From Subtercola sp. (GTDB lineage Bacteria > Actinomycetota > Actinomycetes > Actinomycetales > Microbacteriaceae), in contig JAODBC010000015.1 in assembly GCA_025463765.1 (NCBI GenBank), forward strand, positions 1 through 64,000: a stretch of 64,000 bases of DNA. The letters are read 5' to 3'. Made by a program: the position numbers and the translations under genes. Shown here in pieces: positions 25,399 through 32,844 of this stretch. The notes below the pieces were generated by a model that saw nothing but the letters and a program-made list of their open reading frames with translations, ran no database searches and was not told the origin of the DNA. Each line of letters starts with the position of its first letter. Positions within the stretch are counted from its first letter, which is position 1.

Positions 25399-26475
25399 TC
25401 AGTTGCAGGTCGGCAGCGAGTCGAGCCCGGTGCCGGTGCTGATGTCTTTCAGTGCGGTCAGCGAGTCGGTGAGCGTGTTGACGGCGAAGACTCGGAGGCC
25501 GCTCGGCACGTGCCCTGTGACCTCGTCGCAGTTCGACGCCGGCGCGAGAAAGTAGCTCGCCCCCGCAGCGACGGCACCGAACATCTTCTGCCGAATACCG
25601 CCGATCGCTCCGACCGTGCCGTCGGCGCTGATGGTTCCCGTGCCCGCGACATTCTTGCCGCCGTTCAGCTGGCCGGGCGTGAGCTGATCGATGATGCCGA
25701 GCGCGAACATCATTCCGGCGCTGGGGCCGCCGACGTTGTCGAGCTGAATCGTGACGTCGAACGGAAACGTGTACGTGGCGCCGGCACCGATGCCGAGCAG
25801 CACCGTTCCGTCGCTGGATGCGACGGGCGTGACCTGCACGGTCTGCTGGGCGCCGGAACGGGTGATCACGATGCTGGCCGGCTGGGCATCCCCGTTTGCC
25901 GTCACTGCCGCACGAAGCCCGTCGACACTAGTGATGGCTGTTCCGTTCACTGAATCGATGGTGTCGCCGACCTGCAGGATGCCCGTGGCCGGCGAATTCG
26001 TGGCGAGTTGCGCCACGGTGATGTTGGTGGTGAAAGCGATGCCGAGGTTGGTCAGCGCGGCAGCGATGGCCTCTTGCTGAGAGTCGACCATCATGGTCTG
26101 GTTCTCTTGGTTCTGTTCGTCGACCGAGACGTCAGGCGGGTAGATCGCGTCGACCGGAACGATCGCCTTGGTCTGGTTGAAGAACGCCCCCACGATCTCG
26201 GCCCAGCTGGGCAGGCTTTGCGGCGTGCCGACGACCGAGACGGTGAGCATGTCGAGGGTGCCTGCGGTCGGATAGGTCGGCGCGCCGCTGATCGAGATGA
26301 GCGGCGTCTCGGTTCCGTCGTGCGAACTCGTGCCGAGCGTGTTGAAGACGGGGCCGGGCTGTTCGATGACGTAGGGAGACGGAATGAAGCTCATTCCGAG
26401 AGCGAGCGCCAGGGCCGCGATGAGGCTGACCCAGCCGATGGTTCTGCGCCGTCTCACGTCGCCCTTTCGTTTCAT
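25399..26475 (-). CDS. PDZ-domain Lon-like (S16) serine protease, membrane anchored
   Basis: A 358-residue YlbL-type protease. It starts with a basic segment and one membrane anchor (TIGWVSLIAALALALGMSFI). A PDZ domain (about 130-215) with GDTIDSVNGTAITSVDGLRA leads into a Lon-like catalytic domain: Ser in VGGPSAGMMFAL near 251 and Lys in IGGIRQKMFGA near 296, the Ser-Lys dyad of the S16 fold. It lies outside the membrane and probably cleaves exported substrates. No AAA domain is present, as usual for this type. The ATG at 26475 is chosen because the family start is a short basic segment before the anchor; a longer frame back to 26622 runs through a tandem repeat and is less likely. Confidence 0.92.
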   Translation of the reverse strand: MKRKGDVRRRRTIGWVSLIAALALALGMSFIPSPYVIEQPGPVFNTLGTSSHDGTETPLISISGAPTYPTAGTLDMLTVSVVGTPQSLPSWAEIVGAFFNQTKAIVPVDAIYPPDVSVDEQNQENQTMMVDSQQEAIAAALTNLGIAFTTNITVAQLATNSPATGILQVGDTIDSVNGTAITSVDGLRAAVTANGDAQPASIVITRSGAQQTVQVTPVASSDGTVLLGIGAGATYTFPFDVTIQLDNVGGPSAGMMFALGIIDQLTPGQLNGGKNVAGTGTISADGTVGAIGGIRQKMFGAVAAGASYFLAPASNCDEVTGHVPSGLRVFAVNTLTDSLTALKDISTGTGLDSLPTCN

Positions 26476-26500
26476 ACACTCGCCGACCTCGCGCCAGTTG

Positions 26501-26560
26501 GTCACAGCACTGTCGGTCACAGCACTGTCGGTCACAACACCGTTGGTCACAGCACTGTTC
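26501..26560. repeat. 15-bp tandem repeat upstream of the Lon-like protease gene
   Basis: Four copies of GTCACAGCACTGTCG stand head to tail, the third and fourth with a few changes. The repeat occupies the divergent space between the Lon-like protease start (26475) and the DUF2342 protease start (26682). Confidence 0.85.
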
Positions 26561-26681
26561 GCCACAGGCGCACGGGTCGGCACCCCAGCATATGAGAAAT
26601 CCCAGCTTGGCTGATGGGCCACGGGTTAGCGTAGAAGTGGTTGCTGATAGGCACCATGGAGACAACCGGGAGTACGGCACC

Positions 26682-28049
26682 GTGAGCGACGAACCAGACA
26701 AGAACCCCGAAGACGAGTTCGCCGACATGCTGCGCCAGTTCTTGTCGGGCAATTCAGACCTCGACCCGTCGAAACTGGCGAGCGCCGCCGGGCTGCCCTC
26801 CGATCCGGCGGCGGTGGCCCAGCTGATGCAGCAGCTGCAACGCGCCATGCAGCACACCGGCGACGGCGTCGACTGGAAGGTGGCGCTCGAGGCGGCGCAG
26901 GAGATCGCAAGTAAAGATGCGATCTCGATCGACCCGGGCATCCGCTCGGCCCTCGAACAGGCTCTGCACGTCGCCGAACTCTGGCTCGACGAAGTGACGT
27001 TCGTGACAGAACTGGCGGCGACCCCCAAGCTGCTCAGCCGCAAGGAGTGGGTGACCGCAACCATGCCGGTGTGGACGCAGCTGGCCGAGCCCGTGGCACT
27101 GAGCATTGCCGACGCACTCACACGCGTTCTCAAAGAGCAGGCGCCCGAAGAGCTTTCGGGCATGATGGCCGGCGCCAGCCAGCTGATGCGCAACATCGGC
27201 GGCGCGCTGTTCGCCATGCAGCTCGGTCAGGTGGTCGGGCAGCTGTCGACCGAGGTTGTTTCGGGTGGCGACGTCGGAATCCCGTTGCTGAGCGACCAGC
27301 AGGCAGCGCTGGTTCCACAGAACCTGGCGGAGTTCGGCGACGGGCTCGACATCGCTCCCGACCAGGTGCAGCTCTACCTCTCGGTGCGCGAGATCGCCCA
27401 TGCGCGGCTGTTTCGGCACGCGAAGTGGCTGCGGCTGCACATGATCAGCTCGATCACCGAGTTCGCCCGCGGCATTTCGATCGATACCGACCGACTCGAA
27501 GAGCTGGCGAGCGGTTTCGACCCGTCGAACCCCGAAGAGCTGCGGCAAGCGATGGTGAGCGGCGCGCTCATCCCACCGAAGAGCGACGCCCAGCAGCAGG
27601 CGCTGGCGCGGCTGGAGACGACGCTCGCGCTCGTCGAGGGCTGGGTCGACGTGGTGACGGCTGCGGCGACCGTGCGGTTGCCCAAGCGCGACGCGGTCGC
27701 CGAGACCGTACGTCGCCGCCGGGCGACGGGCGGGCCGGCCGAGTCGGCGTTCTCGACGCTTGTGGGCCTAGAACTTCGCCCACGCCGTCTGCGCGAGGCG
27801 GCCGCGATGTGGCAGGCCGTCACCGATGCGGTGGGGGCGGAGGGCCGCGATGCGCTCTGGTCGCACCCCGATGTGGTGCCCACTTCTGAAGACATCGACG
27901 ACCCGGCCGGCCTCGTGGCGCGGTTGCTCGCCGGCGAGCCGGAGCCCGACGAGATGGATCAGGCGATCGCAGACTTCTTTCGTGAAGAGGAGTCGGGCGG
28001 CGCGAGCGAGGCCGAGGGCGACGACACGCCAGCACCACCGGTCGTGTAA
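26682..28049 (+). CDS. DUF2342-type zinc-dependent metalloprotease-like protein
   Basis: A 455-residue protein of the actinobacterial DUF2342 family, annotated in databases as zinc-dependent metalloprotease or F420-biosynthesis-associated hydrolase; activity is not proven to my knowledge. Features are an acidic N-terminus (PEDEFADMLRQFLSGNSDLD), a Gln/Met helical stretch (VAQLMQQLQRAMQH) and the central conserved block VQLYLSVREIAHARLFRHAKWLR followed by HMISSITEFARG, whose Glu and His residues are candidate metal ligands. An acidic C-terminal tail ends the protein. The GTG at 26682 is preceded by GGGAG at 8 nt spacing. It is divergent from the Lon-like gene; the same pair stands next to UvrD2 in mycobacteria, as I recall. 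Confidence 0.88.
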   Translation: MSDEPDKNPEDEFADMLRQFLSGNSDLDPSKLASAAGLPSDPAAVAQLMQQLQRAMQHTGDGVDWKVALEAAQEIASKDAISIDPGIRSALEQALHVAELWLDEVTFVTELAATPKLLSRKEWVTATMPVWTQLAEPVALSIADALTRVLKEQAPEELSGMMAGASQLMRNIGGALFAMQLGQVVGQLSTEVVSGGDVGIPLLSDQQAALVPQNLAEFGDGLDIAPDQVQLYLSVREIAHARLFRHAKWLRLHMISSITEFARGISIDTDRLEELASGFDPSNPEELRQAMVSGALIPPKSDAQQQALARLETTLALVEGWVDVVTAAATVRLPKRDAVAETVRRRRATGGPAESAFSTLVGLELRPRRLREAAAMWQAVTDAVGAEGRDALWSHPDVVPTSEDIDDPAGLVARLLAGEPEPDEMDQAIADFFREEESGGASEAEGDDTPAPPVV

Positions 28050-28125
28050 CTCCTCGCTTGGTTCACGCACGACGGCCTGTGGATAACTCTGCAGGTCGTT
28101 TTGCTGTTGAGGGCAGCATGGGTGC

Positions 28126-29019
28126 ATGACATCTCACAGCTTCCGGCTCGACTCCCGTTTTCCTCTCGTCTGGCGTTCGCCGACGGCCGCCCAGATCGGC
28201 GTCGATACCGCTCGTGTGCGTTTCGACAGCGTCTCGCGTACCGAAGAACGAATGCTGCACGCCCTCAGAGTCGGCGTGGCAATCGACGGGCTGCGCATGC
28301 TCGCGCAGGGCAGCGGCACAAAGAGCGGTGAGAACGGCTCCGACCCGGCGGTGCGGTTCTTGAAGCGCCTCGAGCCTGTGCTCGACGCGCGGCGCGCATC
28401 GCCGTTCCGGGCTGCACGAATCGATGTCGAGGGCGACTCCCCCGCTGCGGCCAGCCTGCGCCGGCTATTCGCTCAACTCGTCGGGCAGACCGGAGTGCCG
28501 CCCGCCCTCGACAGCGAGCCCGACGTCGTCGTGATCGTGAGCGCCTGGGCAGTTCGCCCCACGGTCTCGGCGCGCTGGCTCAACCGAGACATCGTGCATC
28601 TGCCGGTCGTCTTCAGCGACCACGAAGCCCGAATCGGGCCGTTGGTCACGCCAGGTGACGGGCCATGCTTGCACTGCGTAGAGCGCTGGGCGATCGAGCG
28701 CGACCCCGCCTGGCCGGCCATCGCGAGCCAGCTATTGGGGCGAAAGGCACCCACCGAACAACCGCTGCTCGTGGCGTCGGTGACCGCCATCACAGCGCGG
28801 CTCGTGCGCAGTCACCTCTCGGGCGACGGGAGGGGCCTGCGCTCAGGAGCGGTCATTCACGTGAACGCCGAGACCGGCGTCGTCACCGAGACACCGCGGA
28901 GCGTGCATCCGGAGTGCGGGTGCCGAGTTCTTGCAGAAAGCGTGACGGAGCCCGGGTCTGCGACCGGCCGGCGCCCGTTTGAGAGTACGAGAGGGCAAGC
29001 CGTTGCCGTGCGCGTGTGA
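28126..29019 (+). CDS. ThiF/cyclodehydratase-like (TOMM leader-binding type) protein
   Basis: A 297-residue protein that resembles the E1-like/leader-binding part of azole cyclodehydratases, although no peptide precursor or partner gene is nearby. The core ALDSEPDVVVIVSAWAVRPT is followed by LPVVFSDHEARIGPLVTPG, then CLHCVERW and near the end HPECGCRV. The two Cys pairs form the structural zinc site typical of this group. No ATP-binding motif of a true ThiF enzyme was recognised. An orphan gene of this type occupies the same position in mycobacteria (Rv3196, from memory), which argues for a conserved housekeeping role. Its last 137 bp overlap the 3' end of the opposite-strand UvrD2-like gene. 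Confidence 0.75.
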   Translation: MTSHSFRLDSRFPLVWRSPTAAQIGVDTARVRFDSVSRTEERMLHALRVGVAIDGLRMLAQGSGTKSGENGSDPAVRFLKRLEPVLDARRASPFRAARIDVEGDSPAAASLRRLFAQLVGQTGVPPALDSEPDVVVIVSAWAVRPTVSARWLNRDIVHLPVVFSDHEARIGPLVTPGDGPCLHCVERWAIERDPAWPAIASQLLGRKAPTEQPLLVASVTAITARLVRSHLSGDGRGLRSGAVIHVNAETGVVTETPRSVHPECGCRVLAESVTEPGSATGRRPFESTRGQAVAVRV

Positions 29020-30670
29020 TGCCGACGTAGAGCAGGCGGCGTTCTTCGTCGACCTGGTCGAGTGTGGTGGCGTACGAGATCGGAACCAGGCCCTCCGAGA
29101 CTCCGGCGACGTAGACCACCGGCCATTCCAGCCCCTTCGCAGAGTGCAGGGTTGCCAGCGTGACCGCTGCGAGGGTCGGTTCGTGTTGCGCCGATTGCCG
29201 TTCGAGGAGCTCGTCGGTGAACGCTCGAAACGTCGTGCGCGGTGGTTGCTGTTCGGCCAGGCCCATGATCGCATTCAGCGAATCCCAGCGATCCCGCAGC
29301 GCGCCGCGGCCCTCTGGCGGGCTCTGCGACCAGCCCAGCGAGCGCAGCACGTCGCTCACCGACTTGAACAGCGGCTCCCCCATGATCGACACCGAAGCGG
29401 CGCGAAGCGACATCACCGCCTGCTTCACCTCTGGCAGGTCGAAGAAGCGCTGGGCGCCCCGAATCTGGTACGGAACATTCGCCTCGGTGAGCGCGCCTTC
29501 GAGCGTCGCAGCCTGAGCGTTCATGCGGTAGAGCACGGCGATATCGTGGGGCCGGGTGCCGTCGGCGATGAGAGCCGCGATCGCCGCCGCGATACCGCGC
29601 GCCTCGGCGGCGTCAGACGGAAAAGCGGTGATCGTCGGCGGCAGGCCGACGGTCACCGTGTTCGCGGCTCGCAGAGTCAGGGCGCCGGGCCGGCCGCGCA
29701 TGAGCCGGTTCGCCGTCTCGACGATCGCGGGGGTGGAGCGATAGTTCTGTTCGAGGCGTACGACGGCCGACGCCGCAAACTGCGAAGCGAACGAGAGCAA
29801 GAAGTCCGCTCTTGCACCGGCGAACGAGTAGATGGTCTGGCTGGCATCGCCGACCACACAGAGGTCTCGACGGTCGCCCAACCACAACGAGAGCAGGTGA
29901 TACTGCAGGGGCGAAACGTCTTGAAACTCGTCGACCACGAAGAAGCGGTACTGCTCCCGCACCTGCATGGCTACCGAGGGTTCGCTCTCGATCATGCCGG
30001 CCGTCGCGAGCAGCACGTCTTCGAAATCGAGTTGCCGGCGCTCGTCTTTGATGCTCTCGTACCCCACCTGCAGATCGAGCACCTGCTGCACCGTCAACGA
30101 ACCGGGCTGCGCCCTCGACGTTCGCGCGGCTCGTTCGTATTGCTCGATGGTCAGATTGGAGATCTTGCGCCACTCGATCTCGGCGGCCAAGTCACGCAGA
30201 GTCGCCGTGTCGATGCGCAGCTTGAGCTGCTCGGCGACCTGCCCGAGTACCCGGGCCTTGCTGTCGATGAGGCGCGGAACCGTGCCACCGACGACCTGCG
30301 GCCAGAAGAAGTTGAGCTGAGAGAGTGCTGCAGAGTGAAACGTTCGGGCAGCGACTCCACCCGCCCCGAGGGGGCGAAGCCGAGCTCTCAGCTCTGCCGC
30401 CGAACGCGAGGTGAAGGTCAGCGCCATGACTTTATTCGGCGGAAACACTCCGGTCGCGACCCCATAGGCGATGCGGTGCGTGATGGCTCGGGTCTTGCCC
30501 GTGCCCGCTCCGGCGAGCACCGAGACGGGGCCGAGCAGGGTTGTCGCGACGATGCGCTGCTCAGCGTCGAGCCCGGCCAGCAGCGCCTCGGCGCTCGGGG
30601 GTTCGGCGCTCGGGGGTTCGGCGCCCGGGGGTTCGGCGCCCGGGGGTTCGGCGCCCGATGGTTCGGTCAC
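28883..30670 (-). CDS. uvrD2: ATP-dependent DNA helicase, UvrD2-like (superfamily 1A)
   Basis: The 595-residue helicase shows all SF1A motifs: VLAGAGTGKTRAITHR (Walker A, ~53-60), ALTFTSRSAAELRARL, FFVVDEFQDVSPLQYHLLSL, VGDASQTIYSFAGA, LEQNYRST, TLHSAKGLEW and the final YVGITRARQRL. A 3'-5' DNA unwinding role is expected. Mycobacterial UvrD2 also has HRDC and tetracysteine regions; neither is seen here, so this is a shorter form. Residues 4-29 are five (G/S)AEPP repeats. The GTG at 30670 overlaps the nudC stop in a GTGA, so translation is coupled to nudC. Confidence 0.92.
   Translation of the reverse strand: MTEPSGAEPPGAEPPGAEPPSAEPPSAEALLAGLDAEQRIVATTLLGPVSVLAGAGTGKTRAITHRIAYGVATGVFPPNKVMALTFTSRSAAELRARLRPLGAGGVAARTFHSAALSQLNFFWPQVVGGTVPRLIDSKARVLGQVAEQLKLRIDTATLRDLAAEIEWRKISNLTIEQYERAARTSRAQPGSLTVQQVLDLQVGYESIKDERRQLDFEDVLLATAGMIESEPSVAMQVREQYRFFVVDEFQDVSPLQYHLLSLWLGDRRDLCVVGDASQTIYSFAGARADFLLSFASQFAASAVVRLEQNYRSTPAIVETANRLMRGRPGALTLRAANTVTVGLPPTITAFPSDAAEARGIAAAIAALIADGTRPHDIAVLYRMNAQAATLEGALTEANVPYQIRGAQRFFDLPEVKQAVMSLRAASVSIMGEPLFKSVSDVLRSLGWSQSPPEGRGALRDRWDSLNAIMGLAEQQPPRTTFRAFTDELLERQSAQHEPTLAAVTLATLHSAKGLEWPVVYVAGVSEGLVPISYATTLDQVDEERRLLYVGITRARQRLALSYSQTGAGRSQTRAPSRFLQELGTRTPDARSAVSR
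30591..30665 (-). repeat. 15-bp x 5 in-frame tandem repeat in uvrD2
   Basis: Five contiguous units of GCGCTCGGGGGTTCG or GCGCCCGGGGGTTCG (plus strand; the last unit has CGATGG) encode the repeated Gly/Ser-Ala-Glu-Pro-Pro at the N-terminus of the helicase, a few codons after the GTG start. Confidence 0.9.
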
Positions 30671-31677
30671 CAGGTTTCGGCGGCGATCGGTCCGCCGTAC
30701 CAGTGCTCGATGATCGAGCGGGCGATCGACGCCGAACCGGGCAGCAGCGGCGCGCGTTCCAGGTCGGTGAGGTCTTCGCGGCTGAACCAGCGCACGTCGA
30801 GAATCTCTTCTCCGTCTGGGAGAAGCACGCTGTCGGCTGTCTCCGGGTCGACACGCGCGAGAAAGCCGCACATCAGCGAAGCCGGAAAAGGCCAGGGCTG
30901 CGAACCGAGGTACTGGGGGTCGACAACTCGCACACCCGACTCTTCGAAGACCTCACGAACGACGGCCGCCTCGAGCGACTCCCCCGGTTCGACAAAACCA
31001 GCGAGCAGCGAGTACCGGTTGTTCTCCCACAGGGCATTGGAACCGAGCAAGATGCGGTCGTGCGCGTCGATGATGCCGACGATGATCGCCGGGTCTGTGC
31101 GCGGAAAGATCTCGATGTCTTGCACGGGGCAGCGCCGCACCCAGCCACCCATCTCTACGACCGTGGCCGCTCCGCAGCGCGGGCAGTGCGTGTGCGAACG
31201 ATGCCAGTTCATGATGCCGAGCGTCTCGGTGAAGGCCCCGGCGTCACGATCGTCGAGCGTCGATGCGACATTGCGCAGGTTCACCCAGCGCGACTCGTCG
31301 GGTTCGAGGTCGTGGGCGGCTTCGTCAGAGAGAACGGCCGCAACGAGTCGGGTGCCCACCGGCTCGACCGCAGTGGTCGAGATCGAGAAGCCGAGGTAGA
31401 TGCGCAGTTCTGACTGCGGCACCGCCGATGCGGGCACGAAGGCGAGCTTCGGATGCACGGCGGGCAGGTCGCCGCCCGCTGGTTGCGCGTCGCGAGCCCA
31501 GTCGGTTTCGCTCGCGTGGCCGGAGGCGAGAAGGGCTTTTCCGTCGTGGAGGGCGAGCACCCGGGTCGTTTCATCGGCCCAGAGCGTGTCGAACAGGTTC
31601 GGCAACGCCCTCGACGCGTGATCGCGGTCGATCTCGAAACGAGACAGAGGCAGCTCGGTGAGCAAAGTCTTCAGCAT
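30667..31677 (-). CDS. nudC: NADH pyrophosphatase / NAD-capped RNA hydrolase NudC
   Basis: A 336-residue Nudix enzyme that splits NAD(H) and can remove NAD caps from RNA. The Nudix box reads GFVEPGESLEAAVVREVFEE with the following SGV, and SQPWPFPASLM is the NudC-specific signature after it. A zinc knuckle precedes the catalytic domain (HCPRCGAATVVEMGGWVRRC). Only three of the usual four cysteines are present, as in other actinobacterial NudC proteins to my recollection. An N-terminal domain (1-130) is present as in full-length NudC. The stop overlaps the uvrD2 start, and the gene is divergent from the APH-like gene at 31740. Confidence 0.93.
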   Translation of the reverse strand: MLKTLLTELPLSRFEIDRDHASRALPNLFDTLWADETTRVLALHDGKALLASGHASETDWARDAQPAGGDLPAVHPKLAFVPASAVPQSELRIYLGFSISTTAVEPVGTRLVAAVLSDEAAHDLEPDESRWVNLRNVASTLDDRDAGAFTETLGIMNWHRSHTHCPRCGAATVVEMGGWVRRCPVQDIEIFPRTDPAIIVGIIDAHDRILLGSNALWENNRYSLLAGFVEPGESLEAAVVREVFEESGVRVVDPQYLGSQPWPFPASLMCGFLARVDPETADSVLLPDGEEILDVRWFSREDLTDLERAPLLPGSASIARSIIEHWYGGPIAAETW

Positions 31678-31727
31678 GGGTTGACCAATCGTGCGTGGCG
31701 AAAGCCAGCGAGCGCAGCAGCCGGCCG

Positions 31728-31733
31728 TACCCT
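31728..31733 (+). promoter_or_regulatory. -10 box of leaderless promoter for the APH-like gene
   Basis: TACCCT lies 6 nt before the ATG at 31740. Confidence 0.4.
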
Positions 31734-31739
31734 GAGGGC

Positions 31740-32792
31740 ATGGCCAGATCTTCTCTCACTCTAGCCGCGCTCGCCACTGCGGCAGTCGCCGGCCTCGACG
31801 TGGTATCGACCACCCGGCTGTCGAACGATCAAGCCGGCAGGTTCGACTCGGCGCTGCTGAACATCCGGGGCGGCGACCAGTTCGTGGTGCGTGTTCCCAC
31901 GGCCCGCGAGGCCGAGATCGAGCAGTCGAGCGATCTGGTCGCGCTGCGCGCGCTCACCGGCGGATCGCGCAAGCGGCTGCCGTTCGAGGCGCCCGAGTTT
32001 CTCGGGCAGGCGCCCATCGGTGAGACACGCGGAATCGTCTACCGATACATTCCCGGCTACCCGGCCACGCTCGACAGCCTCGAGGTGAGCGTCGAACTCG
32101 CCGAATCGTTCGGGCGCGCCATCGCGGCCATCCATTCGCTTCCCACATCGGTCATCACCGACGCCGGGCTTCCGGTGCAGAGTGCGGCCGAGGCTGCCAG
32201 AACGGCCCGCACGGTAAAAGACCGCGCGGCAGCGACGGGCCGAGTTCCCACGGAACTACTCACCCGCTGGTCGCTCGCTGTCGAAGACAGTGCGCTCTGG
32301 CAGTTCCAGCCCACGGTCATTCACGGCGCCCTGGGCCCGGAATCGTTCTTGATCGCGGGCGAGCACGTCACCGGAATACTCGACTGGTCGAACTTGAAGG
32401 TCGGCGACCCCGCCAGCGACCTGTACTGGCTCAGCTCTGTCTCACGCGAAGAGTCTGCTACCCGCGTGTTCGCGGGCTACAACACCGGCCGGCTCGGGCC
32501 GGTCGACCGGCAACTGCGAAAGCGCGCTCGGCTGTATGCAGAGCTCGAGATAGCGAAATGGCTGGTGCACGGCTCCGACCTGCGCGACAGCGCGATCGTC
32601 GACGACGCGGTCGGCATGCTCGCGGGCCTTGCGACGACGGCTCAAGCCGACCTCGTGAACCCGCTCTCGACCGACACCGGGCGCGTCATGGCCGTCGACG
32701 AGGTCGAAGAGATGCTGAAGAGCACACCTCGCCCCGAACCGGTTTCTGCTCGCGACCACGCGAACGCAGCCCGCATCAGCGACGACGACTGA
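31740..32792 (+). CDS. APH/kinase-fold protein with altered catalytic loop
   Basis: A 350-residue protein with an aminoglycoside/macrolide phosphotransferase-like fold: RGIVYRYIPGYPATLDSLEV forms the hinge, then the catalytic-loop equivalent HGALGPESFLI, then GILDWSNLKVGDPASDLYWL with the metal-binding Asp. Functional APH enzymes have His-Gly-Asp and an Asn five residues later. Here the catalytic Asp is Ala and the Asn is Ser, so ordinary phosphotransfer is doubtful. The C-terminal ~40 residues are acidic and Pro-rich. It lies between nudC and the AdnB-like gene, where mycobacteria have other genes. The ATG at 31740 is preferred to the upstream ATG because of the TACCCT box. Confidence 0.8.
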   Translation: MARSSLTLAALATAAVAGLDVVSTTRLSNDQAGRFDSALLNIRGGDQFVVRVPTAREAEIEQSSDLVALRALTGGSRKRLPFEAPEFLGQAPIGETRGIVYRYIPGYPATLDSLEVSVELAESFGRAIAAIHSLPTSVITDAGLPVQSAAEAARTARTVKDRAAATGRVPTELLTRWSLAVEDSALWQFQPTVIHGALGPESFLIAGEHVTGILDWSNLKVGDPASDLYWLSSVSREESATRVFAGYNTGRLGPVDRQLRKRARLYAELEIAKWLVHGSDLRDSAIVDDAVGMLAGLATTAQADLVNPLSTDTGRVMAVDEVEEMLKSTPRPEPVSARDHANAARISDDD

Positions 32793-32844
32793 ACCACAGC
32801 TCCGCTGCGTCTGAAACGAGTCGCCGACGGCGAGCCCCATGCTG

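Noticed and set aside
25399-26622. Longer Lon-like protease starting at 26622
   Set aside because: The extra 49 residues come from a 15-bp tandem repeat and precede a good basic n-region plus anchor starting at the ATG at 26475.
31740-32792. Antibiotic resistance phosphotransferase
   Set aside because: The catalytic Asp and Asn of the APH loop are replaced, and the chromosomal context is a conserved housekeeping block.
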